From positions 34,439,783-34,503,782 of the forward strand of contig CM053331.1 in the NCBI GenBank assembly GCA_028583605.1: a DNA stretch of 64,000 nucleotides, written 5' to 3'. The position numbers and the translations under genes are program-made. The stretch comes from Dastarcus helophoroides. Its lineage: Eukaryota; Arthropoda; Insecta; Coleoptera; Bothrideridae. The notes below the pieces were generated by a model. The model ran no database searches. It saw nothing but the letters and a program-made list of their open reading frames with translations, and was not told where the DNA came from. Shown piece after piece: positions 31,790-45,030 of this stretch. Position 1 is the stretch's first letter; each line of letters begins with the position of its first letter.

Positions 31790-33690
31790 AGTTAAAAAAA
31801 AATATTCACTGTTCATGGTGGACCCCTATAGGTTGGAAACATTATGTTTATTAATTTTAAAAATTTAATTATTACCAGACATAAAAATCTTCAGTTTAAA
31901 CTATGAAGTTTGGGAAAAAAACTGTCGAAATTTTCAACAAAACTCCAACTTTACAAAAAATATTTTGCGAGGGAAGCAGTGTTTCAATTTTCAGCCTTCA
32001 ATTTACCATTTTCATTTTTCTGTTTTAAATTTTCAGGTTCGATTTCCAGTTTCAGTTTCTAGTCTCAGTTTCCAGTTTCAGTTTTCAATTTCAGTTTTCA
32101 ATTTCAGTTTCCAGTTCAGTTTCCAGTTCAGTTTCCATTATCAGTTTCCAATTTCTAGGTTCTTTTACAGTTTCAGTTTCCCGTTGCAGTTTCTGTTTCG
32201 ATTTCGAGTTTCAGTTACCAGTTTTCAATTTCAGTTTCCATTGTCACTTTTTAATTTCATTTTTCAGTTTTAGTTTTGGTTTTCAATTTTCAGTTTAAGT
32301 TTCAGCTGCTGGTTCAGTTGCCAAAGTCATTTTTTAGTTTCAGCTTTTAGTTTCAGTGTTCAGTATAAGTCTTCAGTAACAGTTTCAAGTTTCAATTTTA
32401 AGTTGTCAGATCCAGTTTTAAATTTAAGTTTTTAATTTTAGTTTCAGTTTTAGTTTTCATTTTTGGTTTTCAGTTTTAGTTTCAGTTTTCTGAGTCAGTT
32501 TTCGTCAATTTTCAGTGTCAATTCTCAGTTTCAATGTTCAGTTTTCAGATTCAGTTTTAAATTTGAGTTTTCAGTTTTTGTTTCAGTTTCAACTTCAGTT
32601 TCAGCATTTCAGTTTCAAGTTTTTAGTTTTCAGTTTTCGGTTTTCCGTTTTCGGTTTCCAGTATTCAATTTTCAGTTTTAGTATCAGTTTTCAATATCAG
32701 ATTTCAATGTCAGTTTTCAGAATCATTTTTTAGTTTCAGTTTTCAGTTTCAGTTTTAAGTGTCAGTTTTTGTCAGTTTTCAGTGTCAGTTTTCAGTTTTA
32801 ATTTTCAGTTTTCAGAACCAGTTTTAAATTTGACTTTTCAGTTTTAGTTTAAATTTCAATGATTCAGTTTTCAATTTTCGGTTTTCAATTTTTAGCTTTC
32901 AGTTTTCAGGTTTCAATTTAGAGTTTTGGTTGCCAGTTACTAGTTTCAGTTTCAGTTTGAGTTTCACATTTCAGTGTCAGTTTTTCGTATCAGTTTTCAT
33001 GGTCAGTTTTCAGTTTCAATTTTCAGTGTTTCAGTTTTAGTTTCAGTGTTTCAGTTTTCAGTTTTCAGTGTTCGGTGTTCGGTGTTCGGTGTTCGGTGTT
33101 CGGTGTTCGGTGTTCGGTGTTCGGTGTTCGGTGTTCGGTGTTCGGTGTTCGGTGTTCGGTGTTCGGTGTTCGGTGTTCGGTGTTCGGTGTTCCGTGTTCC
33201 GTGTTCCGTGTTCCGTGTTCCGTGTTCCGTGTTCAGTTTTCAGTTTTCAGTTTTCAGTTTTCAGTTTTCAGTTTTCAGTTTTCAGTTTTCAGTTTTCAGT
33301 TTTCAGTTTTCAGTTTTCAGTTTTCAGTTTTCAGTTTTCAGTTTTCAGTTTTCAGTTTTCAGTTTTCAGTTTTCAGTTTTCAGTTTTCAGTTTTCAGTTT
33401 TCAGTTTTCAGTTTTCAGTTTTCAGTTTTCAGTTTTCAGTTTTCAGTTTTCAGTTTTCAGTTTTCAGTTTTCAGTTTTCAGTTTTCAGTTTTCAGTTTTC
33501 AGTTTTCAGTTTTCAGTTTTCAGTTTTCAGTTTTCAGGTTTCAGCCTTTAGCTTTTAGTTTACAGTGTTTAGTTTCACTTTTCAGTTTTGGTTTCCAATA
33601 TCAGTTTTCAGTGTCAGTTTTCAGTTTCAATTTTCAGTTTATAGTTTCAGTTTTAGTTTCAGTGTATCACTTTTCACTTTTTACTTTTCA
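31790..33690 (-). repeat. Giant palindrome, right arm
   Basis: Inverted copy of 30,150-31,760. It is longer mainly because the GTGTTCG/GTGTTCC heptamer block (33,068-33,237, about 24 copies) and the TTTTCAG block (33,238-33,535) are expanded. The arm fades out at about 33,690. The VFGVRCS and FSFQFSV ORFs are heptamer translations. Confidence 0.9.
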
Positions 33691-33793
33691 GTTTCAGTTC
33701 AGATTTTTTTTTCCTCTAATTATTGTCAGTACTACATCCTTCGTACTGAAGGCGTTTGGTCAGCGTTTCAAATAAATAAATCATTCAAAACGT

Positions 33794-34048
33794 ATGAACT
33801 ATTGTCAATTTTCCAATCTAAGTGTTGAAGTTAGTCTCCGGTTGAAGTTATCCTTTGGAAGTACCAGACTTTGGATTAGTCGATACCAGAAATTATTGCA
33901 ACAAATGGAGCGAGAAATACGAACATGGCTGACTGAATGCCATTGCAAAAAGTGTCTGACCATCCAAAACTATTATAAATCCATGGGAATTAAATTGATT
34001 TCTATAATTACCTGTGATATTGTAAAACCTAAAACCAATTACGTCTAA
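33794..34048 (+). CDS. ORF with downstream poly(A) signal, doubtful
   Basis: 84 codons of mixed composition, reading through RLWISRYQKLLQQMEREIRT and ECHCKKCLTIQNYYKSMGIK, with a stop at 34,046-34,048 and AATAAA at 34,062-34,067. It could be a terminal exon or a transposon relic. No domain is recognised and no upstream exon is established. Confidence 0.2.
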   Translation: MNYCQFSNLSVEVSLRLKLSFGSTRLWISRYQKLLQQMEREIRTWLTECHCKKCLTIQNYYKSMGIKLISIITCDIVKPKTNYV

Positions 34049-34099
34049 GAAACAACCGTTAAATAAAATATAATTGCCTTAGAGAATGAGCATTCTTGG

Positions 34100-34690
34100 A
34101 AAAATTGAGTCGCATCTCATGCAGATTTATGAAACACTTGCACCCACGTATGATGCCAAATAATTCGAATTTGGGTTACTTTCCTTTTATATGCTTTTTT
34201 AATAATCTATTAGACGTATCTTTAGTTTCTTTTTATGGTCGGTTGATTTGATTGCTTGTATCATTATGTTATTAAGAAATGTTAAGGATAATATATGGCA
34301 TATCGTTATTTTAAACAATCATAATGTAGTTTGTCTTGTCGTAAATTAAATAAGACATTTATTAAATAAATTGTCGTTATAAAATATTTCAGTTTAGTTG
34401 CATAAGTTATAATTTCACTTGACATGTTTTTATCTCTAGACGATTCTTTTTCCACGTTTAACGTAAATTACGTTAAAAGTTATCCGCCTGTTAATGGGGT
34501 TAATAGACTCTCTAATAACATTTTAATTGCTCCAATATTGCCGCAGTTAAAAGTCATTTTCTCATCTAGTTTCCAATTAAAAACAACCATCTGCATAATA
34601 TTTCTAATTTTTCTCTTAATATCGACCATTATAAAAACCACTTTCTATGTCGGCTACTGGGTCGTCTTTGAGTGCTCGAAATAAGTCGAG
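34100..34690. other. No supported gene
   Basis: A/T-rich sequence. The 86-codon ORF at 34,424-34,684 has a hydrophobic C-terminal half but no recognisable family. Confidence 0.3.
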
Positions 34691-34699
34691 CACAACTTT

Positions 34700-37600
34700 T
34701 TGCCAAAATTTCAATGAAAAACTAAACTTCTTCGGTAATATTATATTGTTCAACCATGGTTTTATTTTTATACTTGGGAAGTGTACCTAATTGTTTGAAT
34801 ATGTTGCAAATCCCTGATGCGATGCTTTATTTGAAACTGAATGGGATATTTTCGTTGTAATCTTTTGCATTCAATTAATGAGCAACCGATGCTTTTGGTG
34901 GTTAAAATTTCAATGAAAAGGGAACGTTCATCCGTAATATTTTCTTTTTCCACTATAATTTTGTCTTCATGTGGAATAATTTTCTGAGTTGTGGTTGATC
35001 TTAATGGTCATTTGGTGGTCAAAATTTCAATGGATTACAAAAGTTCATCAGTAATACTTTGTTTTTCCACTATAATTTTGTCTTCATGTGGTACATTTTT
35101 CCAAGCTGTGGTTGGTCGTAATGTTCATTTGGTGGTCAAAATTTCAATGAAAAACCAAAGTGCATCAATAATATTTTCTTTTTCCATCCTAATTTTGCCT
35201 GTGGTACATTTTTCTCATCTGTGGTTGAGCGTAATGGTCACGTGGTACATTTTTCTAATTCGTGGTTGATCTCAGTAGTCATTTGGTGGTCAAAATTGCA
35301 ATGAAAAATGAAAATTTATTGGTAATATTTTCTTTTTCCAATATCATTTTGTCTTCATGTGGTACATTTCTTTAAGCTGTGGTTAGTCGTGATGGTTATT
35401 TGGTGCTCAAAATTTCAATGAAAAATGAAAGTTCTTAATGGTCACTTGGTGGTCAAAATTTTAATAAACAACGAAAGTACATCAGTTATATTTTCTTTTT
35501 CCACTATAATTTTATCTTCATATGGTACAATTTCCTAAGCTGTGGTTGATCCTAATGGTCATTTGGTGGTCAAAATTTCAATGGATTACAAATATTCATT
35601 AGTAATGCTTTGTTTTTCCACAATGATTTTGTCTTCATGTGGTACACTTTTTTAAGCAGTTTCTTGGTTGCTCTTAATGGTCACTTGGTGGTCAAAATTT
35701 TAGTTAAAAACTAAAGTTCATCACTAATATTTCCTTTTTCCACTATAATTGTATCTTCATATGGTACACTTTTCTAAGCCGTGGTTAATTTGAATGGTCA
35801 TTTGGTGGTCAAAATTTCAATAGATTACAAAAGTTTATCAGTAATATTTTATTTTTCCACTATCATTTTGCATTTATGTGGTATACTTTTTATGCTGCAT
35901 TTTGGTTCTTAATGGTCACTTGGTGGTCAAAGTTTTGGTAAAAAATTGTAGCTTGGTTGATCTCAATGGTTATTTGGTGGTTAAAATTTCACTGAATTAC
36001 AAAAGCTCATCAGTAATACTTTATTTTTCCACTATAATTTTGTCTTCATGTGGTACTGTTTTTTAAGCTGTATCATGGTTGTTCTCAATGGTCACCTGGT
36101 GGTCAAAATTTTTCTTTACTGTAATTTTATCTTCCTATGATACAATTTTCTAAAGTGTTGTTACTCTTTGGTAGTCAAAATTTTAATGGGCTACAAAAAT
36201 TCATCAGTAATATTTTATTATTCCATTATAAATTTGTCTTCATTTGAAACTCTTTTTTTAGGCTTTAGGCTTAATGGTCACTTGGTGGTTAAAATGTTAG
36301 TGAAAAACCAAAGTTCATCAGTAATACTTATTTTTTCCATTAAAAGTTTATCTTCATGTGGTACATTTTTCTAAGATATACCTTGGTTCATCTCAGTGGT
36401 CATTTGGTGGTAAAAATTTTAGTAAACTACGAAAGCTCATCAGTAATATTTTGTTTTTCCACTATAATTTTGTCTTCATGTGGAACGCTGTTTTGGGCTG
36501 TATCTTGGTTGTTCTTAATAGTCATTTGGTGGTCAAAATTTCAATGGATTACAAGGGTTCATCAGTAATATTTTATTTTTTCACTATAATTTTGTCTTCA
36601 TGTGGTACGCTTTTTTAGGCTCTTGGTGGTTCATCAGTAATATTTTCTTTTTCCATTATAAGTTTATCTTCATGTGGTACATTTTTCGAAGATATACGTT
36701 GGTTGATCTCAATGGTTATTTGGTGGTCGAAATTTCAATGGATTACAAAGGTTCATCAGTAATATTTTATTTTTCCACTATAATTTTGTCTTCATGTGGT
36801 ACGCTCTTTTAGGCTCTATTTTTGTTGAGATCTTAATAGTCACTTGGTGGTCAAAATCTTACTGAAAAACAAAAGTTCATCAGTAATATTTTCTTTTTCC
36901 ATTATAAGTTTATCTTCATGTGGTACATTTTTCTAAGATATACACCTTGGTTCATCTCAGTGGTCATTTGGTGGTCAAAATTTCGGTAAATTACGAAAAT
37001 TCATCAGTAATATTTTGTTTTTCCACTATAAGTTTGTCTCCATGTAGAACGCTTTTTAAGGCTGTATCTTGTTTGTTTTTAATGGTCATTTGGTGGTCAA
37101 AATTTTAGTGAAAAACGAAAGTTCATCAGTAATATTTTCCTTTTCTACTACCATTTTATCTTCATATGATACACTTTTCTAAGCTGTGGTTGATCTTAAA
37201 GGTCATTTGGTGGTCAAAATTTCGGTAAATTACGAAAATTCATCTGTAGTATTTTGTTTTTTCATTATAAGTTTGTCTCCATGTAGAACGCTTTTTAAGG
37301 CTGTATCTTGGTTGTTTTTAATGGTCATTTGGTGGTCAAAATTTTAGTAAAAAACGAAAGTTCATCAGTGATATTTTCCTTTTCTACTCCCATTTTATCT
37401 TCATATGATACACTTTTCTAAGCTGTGGTTGATCTTAATGGTCATTTGGTGGTCAAAATTTTAACGAATTACGAAAGTTCATCAGTAATATTTTATTCAG
37501 TAATCAGTAATACTTACTTTTTCCATTAAAAGTTTATCTTCATGTGGTACATTTTTCTAAGATGTACCTTGGTTCTGATCTCAGTGGTCATTTGGTGGTA

Positions 37601-39580
37601 AAAATTTTAGTAAACTACGAAAGTTCATCAGTAATATTTTGTTTTTCCACTATAATTTTGTCTTCATGTGGAACGCTGTTTTGGGCTGTATCTTGGTTGT
37701 TCTTAATAGTCATTTGGTGGTCAAAATTTCAATGGATTACAAGGGTTCATCAGTAATATTTTATTTTTTCACTATAATTTTGTCTTCATGTGGTACGCTT
37801 TTTTAGGCTCTTGGTGGTCAAAATATTACTGAAAAACGAAAGTTCATCAGTAATATTTTCTTTTTCCATTATAAGTTTATCTTCATGTGGTACATTTTTC
37901 GAAGATATACGTTGGTTGATCTCAATGGTTATTTGGTGGTCGAAATTTCAATGGATTACAAAGGTTCATCAGTAATATTTTATTTTTCCACTAAAATTTT
38001 GTCTTTATGTGGTACATTTTTTTAAGATATACCTTGGTTCATCTCAGTGGTCATTTGGTGGTAATAATTTTAGTAAACACGAAAGTTCATCAGTAATATT
38101 TTGTTTTTCCACTATAATTTTGTCTTTATGTGGAACGCTGTTTTGGGCTGTATCTTGGTTGTTCTTAATAGTCATTTGGCGGTCAAAATTTCAATGGATT
38201 ACAAGGGTTCATCAGTAATATTTTATTTTTTCACTATAATTTTGTCTTCATGTGGTACGCTTTTTTAGGCTATATTTTTGTTGAGATCTTAATAGTCACT
38301 TGGTGATCAAAATCTTACTGGAAAACAAAAGTTCATCAGTAATATTTTCTTTTTCCATTATAAGTTTATCTTCATGTGGTACATTTCTCTAAGATATACA
38401 CCTTGGTTCATCTCAGTGGTCATTTAGTGGTCAAAATTTTAGTGAAAAACGAAAGTTCATCAGTAATATTTTCCTTTTCTACTACCATTTTATCTTCATA
38501 TGATACACTTTTCTAAACTGTGGTTGATCTTAATGGTCATTTGGTGATCAAAATTTTAACGAATTACGAAAGTCCATCAATAATATTTTATTTTTGTCTT
38601 CATGTGGTACGCTTTTTTAGGCTAATGGTCACTTGGTGGTCAAAATATTACTGAAAAATGAAAGTTTATCAGTAATATCTTCTTTTTCCATTATAAGTTT
38701 ATCTTCATGTGGTACATTTTTCGAAAATATACGTTGGTTGATCTCAATGGTTATTTGGTGGTCGAAATTTCAATGGATTACAAAGGTTCATCAGTAATAT
38801 TTTATTTTTCCACTATAATTTTGTCTTCATGTGGTACGCTCTTTTAGCCTGTATTTTGGTTGAGATCTTAATGGCTACTTGGTAGTTAAAATCTTACTGA
38901 AAAACAAAAGTTCATTAGTAATATATTCTTTTTTCATTAAAAGTTTATCTTTATGTGGTATATTTTTCTAAGATATACCTTGGTTCATCTCAATGGTCAT
39001 TTGGTGGCAAAAATTTAAATAAATTAAGAAAGTTTATCAGTAATATTTTGTTTTTCCACTATAATTTTTTCTTCATGTAGTACACTTTTTAAAGTCCTAT
39101 CTTGGTTGATCTTAATGGTCACTTGGTGATCAAAATTTCAATGAAAAATGAAAGTTCATCAGTAATATTTTCTTTTTTCACCATAAGTTTGTCTTCATGT
39201 GATACACTTTTCTTAACTGTATCCTGGTTGATCTCAATGGTCATTTGGTGGTCAAAATTTCAATGAATTACGAAAGTTCATCAGTAATGTTTTATTTTTC
39301 CACGATAATTTTGTCTTCATGTGACACACTTTTCCAAACTGTATTTTGGTTGATCTGAATGGTCATTTGGTGGTCAAAATTCCAATCAAAAATGAAACTT
39401 CATCAGTTAGATTTTTTTTCCACTATAAGTTTGTCTTCATTTGGTACACTTTCTAAGGTGTACCGGGAGTGATCTTAATGGTTATTTGGTGGTCAAAATT
39501 TCAGTGAAAATCCAAAGTTCATCAGTAATAGTTTCTTTTTCCACTATAATATTATCTTCATCTGGTACCCCTTTCTGGCC
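34700..39580 (+). repeat. 117-bp satellite, about 40 copies, with higher-order structure
   Basis: The unit contains in order GGTTGATCTTAATGGTCATT, TGGTGGTCAAAATTTCAATG, AAAGTTCATCAGTAATATTT, TTTTCCACTATAATTTTGTC and TTCATGTGGTAC. Spacing of GTGGTTG between 34,991 and 35,108 is 117 bp, and later units vary to about 120-125 bp. About 39 copies of the TTCATCAGTAATA box were counted by eye. Blocks of several units recur: 36,356-36,618 is nearly identical to 37,544-37,807 and close to 38,009-38,270. ORFs of about 60-90 codons (GHLVVKIS, IILSSCGT) are repeat translations interrupted by stops in nearly every unit. Confidence 0.95.
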
Positions 39581-41500
39581 TAGACCTGCAAGCCGATTGC
39601 ATTTTTTTTAGTCGTCGAAGTATATTATGACAATATTTGTCTAGGGCATTGTCAACGTTTAATCCGCCACTACTTAATTGTCTAAAGAAAATGAAATTCC
39701 TATCTTGTAGAGATTTTGTTAGAATCCCATCTTACTATAAAGAGCCAAACAATTCGAATTTTTGTGTCATTCTTGAATTCTTTTACATGGTATAGCGGTT
39801 TACGTTTTATAGCAACTAAAGAGGATAAAAAGCTTTAGATTGGCCATTACGGTTTCTAATGATGTACCGTGATTGCTATACTAAATTTCCTCTTCTATAA
39901 AAACAATGGCGTGATGCAAAATTTGCTTCCTTATTACCATATTCTTCGCAACCGACGAAATATTGCTATAGTAATTACACCTTGTTATTAAGCGTGAATT
40001 CACTGTTACTCTTAAATTTATTGTGTCGTCCCATGCTCGAATGTGTGCCTAACTGTATGCGTACCACATTGTTTAAATAATTTTTTTAATGCGATCGCGC
40101 TATAAACCCTGAAAGGTACTAAATTTTCTAATTACGTTATTGTTATGTCACAACAAAGTGGTGCATTAAGTCATCGTGTAAAGCATAAAGAATTACACTT
40201 TGTTCAGAGCAAGCTTTTCAGGTTATTTCTCTTTTGTTTTCGACGTAGAAGTTGTCCCTTTGGACGTCCTTTAATAAAATCGAAATGTAGCCCTGTGTTT
40301 CCCAACTGGTGTGTCGCCCATAGTTCTTATATTTAACATTTCAAGTTTAAATCCGAAAATTTGAGAGACTAGTAATTTCGAATTTAATTGTAAACAAATT
40401 TTAACCTTTTTGTCTTGGTCACAATATGTTTGCGTTATAAAATTTTAAAAAAAATATCCATATATTTCAAAAATTTTATTTTGGCTTACCGACAAATCAT
40501 AGGGATCCAAAAATGAAAAAAAAAGATTATTGATATAATCGATTGTTTCTATCGATGTTTAGTGAGCAATAGACTACAAATATTAAATAACAGAAATTGC
40601 CACAGAATACGCCACCGTTCGACGGATTAAATTTATATCTGTAATTCTACGCTAACTATTCGCGTTTTTTTTATTTGTAAACAAAAGCGTCTAAGTTTCA
40701 CTTTGGTTTATTTGTTTACAATCTCACATTGCTCGGCAAAAATCGGGGTCAATACATTTTCAATTTCATTATATATCCTTATAAACCAGTTTGGTGCACA
40801 AGAACATGACGGATAAGAGATTGTTAAGTATCTATATCACTGCCTTAAAAGGTTCTAATATCTGCAACGTATTAGCCTGCACTTCTAGAAATCCAGCCTA
40901 TCCGCTGAAACCCGGTTTAGAACTTCCTTTCATGTAAGCTGCGGCTGCGACAGAAGCATGGAATTCGAGCACACAAACTTAGGATGGCGATTTTTTTGAC
41001 TTTAACATCGACTTGTATTTGCATCATTTTTTTTACTTTCTTTATTAGATAAAAAACCAGTTACGACTATTATTATCTAGAGCTATATTTCTCGAAGAAC
41101 TTGTTAAAGTGTTTTTTTTTACGTTTTACATAATGAGGCGTTGCTCAGTCGACTTTGATATAAATGCTTGCAAAATTAATGTCAACAGTTGCAATTTCTC
41201 GGCATAATAAGATTAAGATTAAATTATATCCGCGTTGAAATTTATTAATAGTAGAAATTGTGACCAATGGAATTTCTATGCTTTGTCAACAGACATTCAA
41301 GCGGAAAGAAAGGACTTTCAATAGACCAAACATTTCCCTGAAAGTGAAGTGGTGTCAACTAATGCATCAAGTCGTGGTACTTTCAAACACGTTTATGAAT
41401 TAATCAACAATAAATTATCACCAAATCTAGGCGAATAATAAAGCAGTGTTAGTTATAACATTGATCCTCGATCCTCGATATCCCTGCTTCTCTCTTCAGC
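39581..41500. other. No supported gene
   Basis: Unique-looking A/T-rich sequence between satellite fields. A 63-codon ORF (40,145-40,336) has no recognisable domain. No arrays or inverted repeats were noted. Confidence 0.35.
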
Positions 41501-41529
41501 CCTAAAAGGAGTTGCTTTTTCAGAAAATT

Positions 41530-43136
41530 TTATAAAATTACATTGAAAATTTCGCCAGATCCAATTATCTTGAAAATGTCAACTTTTTCAAAATTTCGAC
41601 TTTTTTAAACAATCTTGACACTTTTCGAGAATCTTGTTACTTTTTCAAAATATTAATGGCAATGTCAACATTTTCAAAATTTCGAAAATTTCATTAAAAA
41701 ATTTCGATTTTCTTGAGAAAAGTTCGACTTTTAATCTAAAATTTTAACCATTCAAAATTTCAATTTTTCCAAAATTTAAACTTTTCAAAATTTCGATTTT
41801 TCCAAAATGTAAACTTTTCAAAATTTCGATTCTTTTTTAAATCATAACTTATCTGATAATTTGGCTTTTTTTTCAATATTTCGACTTCGGAAATTTGGGC
41901 TTTCATTGAAAAATTTGATTGAAAATTTTTCAATTTTTGTAAATCTAAACATTTTAAAGATGTTGACTTTTTATAAAATTTTGAAATTATGTTAAAAATT
42001 TCGGCAATTTTTTATAATTCGCAGTTTTTTGAATATGTCACCTTTTTCACAATTTCGACTATTTTTTTAATAATCTTGACCTTTTTGTAAATGTTGACAT
42101 ATATTTAAAATTTTAATTTTTTGAAAAGTTTCGTTTCAAAATTTCGACTTTCTTCAAAAAAATGTTCGATTTTTGCTTGACAGTTTAAAAAGAATGTCAA
42201 TTTTTCCATAATTTTAATTTTTCAAAATGTTTACCTTTTTTTTAACTTAATGATCTGATAGTTAACTTTTCTGATAGTTTGGCCTTTTTTTCAATATTTT
42301 AACTCCAAAAGTTTTAGCTTCTATTGAAAATCTGACCAAAAACATTCCACTTTTTAAAACTTTAAACATTTCAAAAATTTTAACTTTTTTGAAAATTTAG
42401 AAATTATATTGAAAATTTTGCTTTTTTTTCGTAATTCTCAATTTTTTTGAAAAGGTCAATTTTTACACTTTTTTTTTTTGAATTTTGACCATTTTTGAAA
42501 ATTATTGTATAGTGCTCTGAATTGGTTTTTGTATCTACTGGGCAATAAAATATATTCTTATTATTATTATTATTACAATAATTAGTATTGTTATTGAAAG
42601 AAATTTAATAATAATAACCTATAAGATTAATATTATTAAAATTCTTTTTTTTTTCAAAATTTTAACCTTATTTGAGAATTTAAGGTTTTTCGAAAATTTT
42701 GCCTAGTTCAGTTTTTTTTTAATATTTCGCTTGAAATTATGAAAATTTTAACTCATTTTTAATATTTCGCCTATTTTTGTTGTTAAAAATTTCTCCTTCT
42801 TCTCAAATGTCTACTTTTTTCAAATTTTCAACTTTTTAAAGTAAATATCGATTTTTAAAAATTTTGACCATTTTCTCAATTTCAATTATTATTTCAACTT
42901 TTCTTGCAAATTTTTGATCTTGTTTTTTCAATTTTGTCTTTATTTGAATATTTGTACATTTTTTTAAATTACGACATTTCTTTAAATGTCGATTTCTTTT
43001 TGAAATTTTTGGCTATTTTGCGAAATTTGGATTTTTCCTAAATATTTTGACTTTTGTAAATGTTTTTTAAGATTTCAACTTATTTTTACTGAAATTTTTT
43101 GAAAAGATATTTTTTTTAACAATTTTATTCATCTAT
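41530..43136. repeat. T-rich fuzzy repeat field
   Basis: Irregular TTTTTCAAAATTTCGACTTT-type repeats, the inverted sense of 14,920-17,175. A block with TTCAATATTTCGAC and GAAAATTTTTC near 41,870-41,935 recurs near 42,290-42,350, suggesting a diverged 420-bp duplication. Confidence 0.65.
42508..42580 (+). repeat. LINE-like 3' tail with (ATT)n
   Basis: TTTGTATCTACTGGGCAATAAAATATATTC followed by TTATTATTATTATTATTAC has the usual form of an insect LINE 3' end (GGCAATAAA then a trinucleotide tail). No coding part remains. Confidence 0.5.
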
Positions 43137-43140
43137 TTAT

Positions 43141-43274
43141 TTATCTATCCATCCATCCCTCCTTCCCTCCTTCCCTCCTTCCCTCCTTCCCTCCTTCCCT
43201 CCTTCCCTCCTTCCCTCCACATCCATCCATCCGTCCGTCCGTCCGTCCGTCCGTCCTTCCGTCCCTCCTTCCCT
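43141..43274 (-). repeat. CCTT/CCCT/CCGT edge of (ATCC)n array
   Basis: CCTTCCCT octamers are followed by an ATCC/CCGT patch at 43,219-43,262. On the minus strand the order is GGAT, GGAA/GGGA, GGAC, then GGAT again, similar to the edge of the 17-kb array. Confidence 0.9.
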
Positions 43275-44714
43275 CCATCCATCCATCCATCCATCCATCC
43301 ATCCATCCATCCATCCATCCATCCATCCATCCATCCATCCATCCATCCATCCATCCATCCATCCATCCATCCATCCATCCATCCATCCATCCATCCATCC
43401 ATCCATCCATCCATCCATCCATCCATCCATCCATCCATCCATCCATCCATCCATCCATCCATCCATCCATCCATCCATCCATCCATCCATCCATCCATCC
43501 ATCCATCCATCCATCCATCCATCCATCCATCCATCCATCCATCCATCCATCCATCCATCCATCCATCCATCCATCCATCCATCCATCCATCCATCCATCC
43601 ATCCATCCATCCATCCATCCATCCATCCATCCATCCATCCATCCATCCATCCATCCATCCATCCATCCATCCATCCATCCATCCATCCATCCATCCATCC
43701 ATCCATCCATCCATCCATCCATCCATCCATCCATCCATCCATCCATCCATCCATCCATCCATCCATCCATCCATCCATCCATCCATCCATCCATCCATCC
43801 ATCCATCCATCCATCCATCCATCCATCCATCCATCCATCCATCCATCCATCCATCCATCCATCCATCCATCCATCCATCCATCCATCCATCCATCCATCC
43901 ATCCATCCATCCATCCATCCATCCATCCATCCATCCATCCATCCATCCATCCATCCATCCATCCATCCATCCATCCATCCATCCATCCATCCATCCATCC
44001 ATCCATCCATCCATCCATCCATCCATCCATCCATCCATCCATCCATCCATCCATCCATCCATCCATCCATCCATCCATCCATCCATCCATCCATCCATCC
44101 ATCCATCCATCCATCCATCCATCCATCCATCCATCCATCCATCCATCCATCCATCCATCCATCCATCCATCCATCCATCCATCCATCCATCCATCCATCC
44201 ATCCATCCATCCATCCATCCATCCATCCATCCATCCATCCATCCATCCATCCATCCATCCATCCATCCATCCATCCATCCATCCATCCATCCATCCATCC
44301 ATCCATCCATCCATCCATCCATCCATCCATCCATCCATCCATCCATCCATCCATCCATCCATCCATCCATCCATCCATCCATCCATCCATCCATCCATCC
44401 ATCCATCCATCCATCCATCCATCCATCCATCCATCCATCCATCCATCCATCCATCCATCCATCCATCCATCCATCCATCCATCCATCCATCCATCCATCC
44501 ATCCATCCATCCATCCATCCATCCATCCATCCATCCATCCATCCATCCATCCATCCATCCATCCATCCATCCATCCATCCATCCATCCATCCATCCATCC
44601 ATCCATCCATCCATCCATCCATCCATCCATCCATCCATCCATCCATCCATCCATCCATCCATCCATCCATCCATCCATCCATCCATCCATCCATCCATCC
44701 ATCCATCCATCCAT
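43275..44714 (-). repeat. (ATCC)n array, about 360 copies
   Basis: About 1,440 bp of essentially pure ATCC, equal to GGAT on the minus strand. The three minus-strand ORFs of 521-539 residues (MDGW repeats) are array translations. The array directly abuts TTTTTAGACTTTTTAAAACT, inverted relative to 16,670-16,690. Confidence 0.98.
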
Positions 44715-45030
44715 TTTTAGACTTTTTAAAACTGAAAACTTTAAAAACTTCGAAATTCAAACTTTGTAATTTTCATTTTTTTTTAATCTCAATATTTTAT
44801 CAATCGCAGTTATTTTTAAGTTTCCTCTTTCTTTAGGAATTTGATGTATTCTTTGAATTTTTTGAAAATGTTTACACAAAATATTAATCTTTTCTCAAAA
44901 TCGTGACTTATTCCAAATTTTTGATTTTTTCTATAAATTTTGGTCATGTTGAAAAATTGACCTTTTAAAACTTTTACGCTTTTTTTTAAATTTCTATCTT
45001 TGTCCAACTTTTGACAATTTCTCCAAGTAA
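44715..45030 (-). repeat. Segment inverted relative to 16,415-16,690
   Basis: The reverse complement matches 16,415-16,690 over about 300 bp in the same order. The 63-codon minus-strand ORF 44,816-45,007 shares NMTKIYRK and RLIFCVNIFKKFK with the plus-strand ORF at 16,441-16,629. Confidence 0.8.

Noticed and set aside
34991..38218. Repeated 60-90-codon ORFs with GHLVVKIS and IILSSCGT, possibly a repeat protein
   Set aside because: Stops occur in nearly every satellite unit, frames shift between units, and copies diverge without sparing codon positions.
43141..44760. 521-539-residue minus-strand ORFs of repeating MDGW
   Set aside because: They are the translation of a (GGAT)n array. All three frames give the same peptide, which coding selection would not do.
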